DNA from: JBCCCJ01 sp039029315
Lineage (GTDB): Bacteria; Bacteroidota; Bacteroidia; J057
Length of the DNA stretch: 35,581 nt
Assembly: GCA_039029315.1 (NCBI GenBank)
Contig: JBCCGK010000114.1
Location: 1-35,581 of the forward strand
Direction of reading: 5' to 3'
Shown: piece by piece, positions 31,077 to 35,581 of the stretch
How the letters are laid out: every line of letters begins with the position of its first letter
How positions within the stretch are numbered: position 1 is the stretch's first letter
Notes under the pieces: model-generated
Seen by the model: the letters and a program-made list of their open reading frames with translations, nothing else
The model's database searches: none
What the model was told of the DNA's origin: nothing
Translations under genes and position numbers: made by a program

Positions 31077-31843
31077 AGTTCTCCTTTCTTGGTACCGGTA
31101 CCTCGCAAGGTGTACCAGTGATCGCCTGTCCATGCCCTGTATGCCACTCCTCAGACACCAAAGACAAAAGACTGAGGACATCGGGTTTGTTACAAACCGA
31201 ACAGACAAGTCTTGTATTCGACACTGGGCCTGATTTTCGGCAACAAATGCTCCGCCATCAGGTGCTCCAGCTGGATGCTGTGGTTTTTACCCACGAACAC
31301 AAAGATCATGTCGCTGGATTGGATGACGTTCGGTCCTACAACTTTCTTCAAAAGCGCGACATGCCCATTTTCGCTACGGAGGCAGTCCAGGACCGATTAA
31401 AACAAGAATTTTCATATGCCTTTGACCCGAAAGAATATCCAGGTGTTCCTCAGCTTCAGCTGAATACTGTTCAGCCAGGTCAAGCATTCATGGTGGGAGA
31501 CATCGAATTGTTGCCCATTCCTGTGCGTCATCGAGACCTGGAAGTCATGGGGTATCGCGTAGAGAATTTCGCTTATGTGACTGATACCAATTATATTTCA
31601 GAAGCCTCACAATCTCTTTTGAAAGGATTGGATATCCTGGTATTAGATGCACTGAGGATAGAACCACATCATTCGCATTTTACGCTCTCCGAAGCCCTGG
31701 ATATGATTGAGATCCTTCAGGCCCGTAAGGCCTATCTGATTCATATTAGTCATCTTATGGGAAAACACAGAGAGATCAGTCGGACACTTCCATCGCATGT
31801 CCAATTGGCCTATGATGGGCTGGAAGTGGAGCTAGAAGGCTAG
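31073..31843 (+). CDS. PhnP-like metallo-beta-lactamase-fold hydrolase
   Basis: This 256-residue cytoplasmic enzyme starts with GTG inside the stop of the preceding gene. Hallmarks are MKFSFLGTGTSQGVPVIAC at the N-terminus, the three-cysteine zinc site in ACPCPVCHS (C19, C21, C24), the di-metal motif THEHKDH (H74, H76, D78, H79), the HRD segment PVRHRDLEVMGYRV, and the later HISHLMGKH. PhnP is a cyclic phosphodiesterase (2',3'-cyclic nucleotides and cyclic phosphonate intermediates). No phn operon is present, so its role is probably in nucleotide or RNA turnover. Confidence 0.93.
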   Translation: MKFSFLGTGTSQGVPVIACPCPVCHSSDTKDKRLRTSGLLQTEQTSLVFDTGPDFRQQMLRHQVLQLDAVVFTHEHKDHVAGLDDVRSYNFLQKRDMPIFATEAVQDRLKQEFSYAFDPKEYPGVPQLQLNTVQPGQAFMVGDIELLPIPVRHRDLEVMGYRVENFAYVTDTNYISEASQSLLKGLDILVLDALRIEPHHSHFTLSEALDMIEILQARKAYLIHISHLMGKHREISRTLPSHVQLAYDGLEVELEG

Positions 31844-32136
31844 AGACCGTTTAGGAATAAAGACGAGTTGAGCCTCTGGAGGGAAATTTTCTCTTATCCG
31901 GGACAAATGTGAGGTGTATATTGGCTTATGTGGGGACGAATATCCAAAGCCGCGGCACATCGGAAGAGGAGATCAGCCGGGAATCAGGATTGAATTCGAT
32001 TATTTTTTTTGTTAAAAGCTCAGTAGAGCTGGAAATTCTTATTTTTGTTAGGGAATAAAACATCTCAACTTGTTGTCCAATAAAAGGCAGACCCAAACTG
32101 ACGAGATTTTTGGCTAAACATCTTTTACTACTGACT

Positions 32137-34410
32137 ATGAAGAAAGTTGTTGTCTTTATACTTGTTGGAGTTCTGACATCATTGGGGGCCATCGCCCAAT
32201 CCAATGAAGGGACTGATTTCTGGATGGGATTCATGAATCATATTGATGAGAACATGAATAATAAGGTACTGATGCTGACTTCTCGATATGATGCTTCAGG
32301 AACGGTTTCCATCCCTCTTCAAAATTGGTCACAAGACTTTACCATTTCTGCCAATGAGGTGACCCTGATAGATATGCCCGCTTCAGCCGAAACCTTCAAC
32401 TCTGAAATTGTTAGAAATACAGGGGTACATATCACCTCTGACCTTCCAATATCTGTTTATGCACACCAATATTTTGCCAGAAGATCTGAGGCTGCTTTGG
32501 TCTTGCCCGTTCAGTCGATTGGGCAAGACTATCTGATCATGAGTTATTTTGGGTTTGATGCCAACAATGGAGAGGCCTATCCTTCCGAATTCTTGATCAT
32601 TGCGACAGAAGATGAAACTATGATTGAGATTACGGTATCTGACAGAACATTGAAGGGAAAGGTCGCAGGAACTACCTTCACAGTAGAACTTGATGAAGGA
32701 GAAAGTTATCAAGTGCAGGCAGGGGGAGGTGCTGCCTTTGATTTGACATCTAGCAAGGTGACATCGGATAAACCGATCGCCGTGTTTGGGGGAGCAAAGT
32801 GGAGTCAGGTATCGACTACCTGCTTCGCCAGAGATAATTTGTATGAACAAATGTACCCCGTTGAGACATGGGGGAAGAAATTTGCCCTGGTTCGTCATCA
32901 AGGAGCCACAACAGATCGAATTCGCATCATGGCTTCTGAGGACGATACACAAGTATTTCTTGCCGGAAATTTTCTGACAACTCTGAATGCTGGTGAATAT
33001 GTGGAACGAACCTTCTCCTCAGCTTCCGCCTTCATAGAAGCCTATAAGCCTATCATGGTGGCGCAATATATTCAAGGGTCTGGCTGTAATGGTATTGCTT
33101 CCGGGAATGGAGATCCGTCCATGGTGCTATTGAATTCAGTAGAACAAACAAGGGACTCGGTCACGCTCTATTCCTCTCCTTTCGAAAATATAGTCGAAAA
33201 CTATATCACCATCATAGTCAATTCCTTGAGTATCAATTCTGTTACCCTGGATGGGGCCCCTGTAACTGGTTTCACAGAAGTTACGGGAAATGATGAATAT
33301 TCCTATGTAGGGGTCAAGGTAAGTGCAGGAAATCACTTTTTGACTGCTAGCGGATGTGGGCTGATTGCAACTGCTTATGGCTATGGGGAAATTGAATCCT
33401 ATGCCTATTCCGGAGGGGCGAGCTTTCGAAGCATCAATGCCAATCCTATACCAGTAGGTGCTTGTCTGAATGATACTGTGATCTTTGATACAGGATTGCC
33501 AGATGATCGAGCTTTTGCGATTTGGGATTTTGGAGATGGGAGTGGCTCCAACCTACTGGCCCCCTCACATATCTACGACGCCTTGGGAACCTACCGTGTT
33601 CGATTGATTTTGACTGATATTTGCCTTAAAACCGTTGATACCATTGAGCAGGATCTGATTGTTACACTTCGGCAGCAAGTGTTCGCCGGGGAAGATCAGC
33701 GACTCTGCGAAGGAGCATCAGTCGAGTTGATTGCGACAGACTTGCCTGAGGCGACCTATACCTGGACGGGGCCACAAGACTATTTTTCTGAGGAGCAGTT
33801 CCCGACTATCCTGGACATGCAGCCCAATATGTCAGGAGAATACTCTGTCGTAGGAACGATTTCCGGTTGTTCTACCTATCCCAATGTGACAGAAGTATTT
33901 GTCAGACCTACCCCAGATCCCGAACTCAGAGAGGATACAAGCATTTGTGATGGTGGGCCCATCCTGCTAGAATCCCCTTATCTGTATGATCGCTATCAAT
34001 GGGCATCGGGTTCATCCATGCCTTCTTTCCTGGTGACTGAACCCGGAGAATATATTTTGACGGTTACAGATGACCTCAATTGTATAGGTTCTGATACTGT
34101 TTCAATTGTAGCCTTTTGTCCTCCTCAGTTATTCGTGCCTACGGGTTTTACCCCCAACAATGATGGTTTCAATGACCTGTTTGCCTTTCGGGCCAGCTAT
34201 ATGATTCGCTTCGAAATTCAGGTATTCAATCGGTGGGGACAGATCGTATTTGCCACAGATAATCCAGATCAATATTGGGATGGGACATTGCCCGGAGGAA
34301 AATTGGCATCGGAAGGTGTTTATGTGTGGCAGGCGAATTTTGACTATGATGGCAGGGATGGATTCACCTATGTTCGCCGCCAATCAGGGACCATTACCCT
34401 TGTTCGATAG
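32137..34410 (+). CDS. IgGFc-binding-domain/PKD cell-surface protein with type B T9SS signal
   Basis: This 757-residue secreted protein starts at MKKVVVFILVGVLTSLG, with the signal ending AIAQ. Residues about 22-440 match the IgGFc-binding N-terminal type domain (EGTDFWMGFMNH, VYAHQYF, FGGAKWSQV). A PKD domain follows near 450-520 (AIWDFGDGSG, YDALGTYRVRL), then one or two Ig/SPRB-like beta domains with cysteine pairs (DQRLCEGASVELIA, DTSICDGGPILLES). Residues about 665-757 are the gliding-motility C-terminal domain (FVPTGFTPNNDGFNDLF, FNRWGQIVF, YWDGTLPGGKL, ASEGVYVW), the type B signal for export and cell-surface attachment by T9SS. It is probably an adhesin. Confidence 0.94.
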   Translation: MKKVVVFILVGVLTSLGAIAQSNEGTDFWMGFMNHIDENMNNKVLMLTSRYDASGTVSIPLQNWSQDFTISANEVTLIDMPASAETFNSEIVRNTGVHITSDLPISVYAHQYFARRSEAALVLPVQSIGQDYLIMSYFGFDANNGEAYPSEFLIIATEDETMIEITVSDRTLKGKVAGTTFTVELDEGESYQVQAGGGAAFDLTSSKVTSDKPIAVFGGAKWSQVSTTCFARDNLYEQMYPVETWGKKFALVRHQGATTDRIRIMASEDDTQVFLAGNFLTTLNAGEYVERTFSSASAFIEAYKPIMVAQYIQGSGCNGIASGNGDPSMVLLNSVEQTRDSVTLYSSPFENIVENYITIIVNSLSINSVTLDGAPVTGFTEVTGNDEYSYVGVKVSAGNHFLTASGCGLIATAYGYGEIESYAYSGGASFRSINANPIPVGACLNDTVIFDTGLPDDRAFAIWDFGDGSGSNLLAPSHIYDALGTYRVRLILTDICLKTVDTIEQDLIVTLRQQVFAGEDQRLCEGASVELIATDLPEATYTWTGPQDYFSEEQFPTILDMQPNMSGEYSVVGTISGCSTYPNVTEVFVRPTPDPELREDTSICDGGPILLESPYLYDRYQWASGSSMPSFLVTEPGEYILTVTDDLNCIGSDTVSIVAFCPPQLFVPTGFTPNNDGFNDLFAFRASYMIRFEIQVFNRWGQIVFATDNPDQYWDGTLPGGKLASEGVYVWQANFDYDGRDGFTYVRRQSGTITLVR

Positions 34411-34454
34411 CAGATCTTTGGCTAAATTAATGATGTTAAGCCAATCATTTGTGT

Positions 34455-35168
34455 ATGAAAAAATTGAGCAGCGACTGGTTTGTTGAGGGAATGTTGGACT
34501 TCGAGTACAAAAAGTATCTTCTCCTTGCCTATCTGAAACATGTAGCTCGGGAATTTGCGGAAGTACGATTATATCCTACCTTTTCTGATTTGATTCATCA
34601 CTACAAGAATCTCACCACCTTTCAGAAAAACAAACAACAATTGTTTGATCAATTTCCCGGCAAAATCAGCGAGGAAGATTTCAAACAATTGCGTTTGGCT
34701 TTCGAACCAGACATCATTGATGGCCCCAATATGAAAGAAATTGAAGCCATCGTTGAGTATGCTATTCCCCAAATCCATCTTCAATTGAAGGAAGGAAAGG
34801 GAATTTATGAGTATATCGAAGAGCAGCTGAAAATCGAGCCGGTTGGCATTACCCCCTTGTATAAGCGCGAGGGCTACCTGTTGTTTCGCATATCGGATAA
34901 GAAGCAGGTTAAGGTATATGAATATCAGATTGTATTTTTTGAAAATACCGATGGCAACTATCACGGAATCTCTTTTCAGCATGTAGATACCTTAACTCAT
35001 AGCCTTGCCAATACCTATGAAGCCATGAAACTTCATCTGATTCGACACTATACCAAACTCCCCAATCCTGCAACCTGGCTATTATATGCTGTCAAACCCT
35101 TCCCTGAAGAAGCATCTCTGCTGCCCATCGCCAAACGCAAGATGCTGTCCGTTATCAAAGGAGGCTAA
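34455..35168 (+). CDS. Conserved-looking protein of unknown function
   Basis: This 237-residue soluble protein starts at MKKLSSDWFVEGMLDFEYKK; the frame upstream opens with TTG. The N-terminal half is helical (KKYLLLAYLKHVAREFAEV, IHHYKNLTTFQKNKQQLF); the C-terminal half looks mixed alpha/beta (GYLLFRISDKKQVKVYEYQI, LHLIRHYTKLPNPATWLLY). No signal, membrane segment or catalytic motif is evident. I recall no family. It follows the T9SS cargo by 44 bp in the same direction and may share its transcript. Confidence 0.75.
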   Translation: MKKLSSDWFVEGMLDFEYKKYLLLAYLKHVAREFAEVRLYPTFSDLIHHYKNLTTFQKNKQQLFDQFPGKISEEDFKQLRLAFEPDIIDGPNMKEIEAIVEYAIPQIHLQLKEGKGIYEYIEEQLKIEPVGITPLYKREGYLLFRISDKKQVKVYEYQIVFFENTDGNYHGISFQHVDTLTHSLANTYEAMKLHLIRHYTKLPNPATWLLYAVKPFPEEASLLPIAKRKMLSVIKGG

Positions 35169-35242
35169 TACATCATCTCCCATTCAATCATATAAGAAGT
35201 AGCACCACAAAACCCAATAGCCAAAACAGCTGTAGGAGGAAG

Positions 35243-35289
35243 AAAAAAGATGTATGCAAAAAATAAGTGCCTGATTTTCAGGCAGTCTC
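35243..35289. repeat. Diverged copy of the right end of the 161-bp palindromic element
   Basis: Aligned without gaps to 6701-6747, 36 of 47 positions match by eye, and most differences are transitions. Both copies start with AAAAAAGA and end CAGTCTC. This copy also contains a perfect hairpin, GCCTGA-TTT-TCAGGC (35269-35283), not perfect in the other copy. No opposite end (GAGACTG) lies within 161 bp to the left, so it is a solo end. Confidence 0.6.
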
Positions 35290-35343
35290 TTAGTTTGACT
35301 TTGGCCAAAATGGGAATTCAAATTTCTTTCCCGTACACTTTTA

Positions 35344-35361
35344 CCAGCTTAGGCGAGCTGG
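35344..35361. repeat. Hairpin CCAGCT-TAGGCG-AGCTGG
   Basis: A perfect 6-bp stem with a 6-nt loop. Flanking TTTTACC and GGTAAA (from about 35374) could close an outer stem, making a compound structure. No T-tract follows, so this is not a standard terminator. Confidence 0.45.
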
Positions 35362-35449
35362 CCCCCAAAATTCGGTAAACTGGGGTGGATTTGTGAGTTG
35401 GGCTTAGAATTTTGGCAGCCCACCGGACCATCCGATTGGCGGTTTTTGC

Positions 35450-35475
35450 GCAACTTTTTGGCGGCAAAAAGTTGC
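35450..35475. repeat. Perfect 11-bp hairpin GCAACTTTTTG-GCGG-CAAAAAGTTGC
   Basis: Perfect 11-bp arms around a GCGG tetraloop. GGCGG also occurs 22 bp upstream (35438-35442), followed by TTTTTG, so the unit partly repeats itself. It is not adjacent to a gene end (about 280 bp after the last stop) and has no proper T-tract, so it looks like part of a repeat rather than a terminator. Confidence 0.55.
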
Positions 35476-35581
35476 AAAGAAATCTAAAAACAAAGGAAAA
35501 TAAAAAACGTACAGTTGTGAAAAAATTTTCAATGAAAATTAATTAACATCACCCCAAAACAGCGAAGTTCATTAATTCAAA

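Larger units (their letters stand above)
35169..35581. other. Noncoding right end, repeat-rich
   Basis: No gene starts in this 413-bp tail. It contains a diverged copy of the end of the 161-bp element (35243-35289), a 6-bp hairpin (35344-35361), a perfect 11-bp hairpin (35450-35475) and AT-rich DNA to the edge. A minus-strand frame from about 35490 down to a TGA at 35318-35320 stays open for over 50 codons but has only an internal ATG and an odd, Lys/Pro/Ser-rich composition. Confidence 0.55.

Noticed and set aside
35450..35475. Perfect hairpin as a terminator for the last gene
   Set aside because: It is about 280 bp past the stop and is followed by AAAG rather than T; on the other strand the downstream run is mixed. 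It fits a repeat better.

Overview
The window looks like a chromosome segment of a Bacteroidota bacterium, most likely of the Saprospiraceae type (Lewinella or Haliscomenobacter relatives). The evidence is a gliding-motility C-terminal sorting domain (type B T9SS signal) on an IgGFc-binding/PKD surface protein, a GldB-like lipoprotein, a CBM9-like/DUF5916 outer-membrane protein, starts without Shine-Dalgarno sites, and -7 boxes of the Bacteroidetes form TAnnTTTG. I recognise no tRNA, rRNA, CRISPR array, prophage or complete insertion sequence. The genus is an inference from gene content.

Layout: 0-4.6 kb holds a truncated gene at the left edge (possibly an IS transposase N-terminus), a HAD hydrolase, a leftward operon mrp - nfu - HTH regulator for Fe-S cluster handling, and a divergent LytTR response regulator followed by a convergent lipoprotein. 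4.9-10.4 kb holds an HtrA protease, a 161-bp near-palindromic MITE-like element, an exported M20 peptidase, a glycine-rich RRM protein with a strong terminator, and a secreted zinc phospholipase C/S1-P1-like enzyme whose 3' end looks frameshifted. 10.6-12.1 kb holds clpS and aat side by side (a bacterial N-end rule pair) and a Nudix hydrolase. 12.4-17.9 kb holds the CBM9/DUF5916 barrel, an EamA transporter, an indoleamine 2,3-dioxygenase and dapF. 18-24 kb holds a lipoprotein sulfatase, a FG-GAP propeller/CarboxypepD-like/OmpA fusion, an exported protein with a seven-heptad C-terminal coiled coil, and a PLP-dependent threonine/serine dehydratase. 24.5-35.2 kb holds a subtilisin-like protease, an unknown five-helix membrane protein, a small unknown protein, gldB, an outer-membrane beta-barrel, an NtrC-type regulator, a small conserved protein translationally coupled to a PhnP-like metallo-hydrolase, the IgGFc/PKD type B T9SS protein and an unknown conserved protein. 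The last 400 bp is repeat-like noncoding DNA containing a second, diverged copy of one end of the 161-bp element.

Most genes are short transcription units, often convergent with overlapping stops. The functional groupings the sequence supports are Mrp-Nfu (Fe-S assembly), ClpS-Aat (N-degron tagging and recognition), and a broad envelope and surface set (HtrA, OmpA fusion, beta-barrels, T9SS cargo, GldB). The most novel-looking signals are the palindromic element with its remote copy, the repeat-like right end, four TAnnTTTG boxes placed only 4-8 nt before start codons (possible leaderless mRNAs), the apparent frameshift in the phospholipase gene, and the propeller-OmpA fusion.
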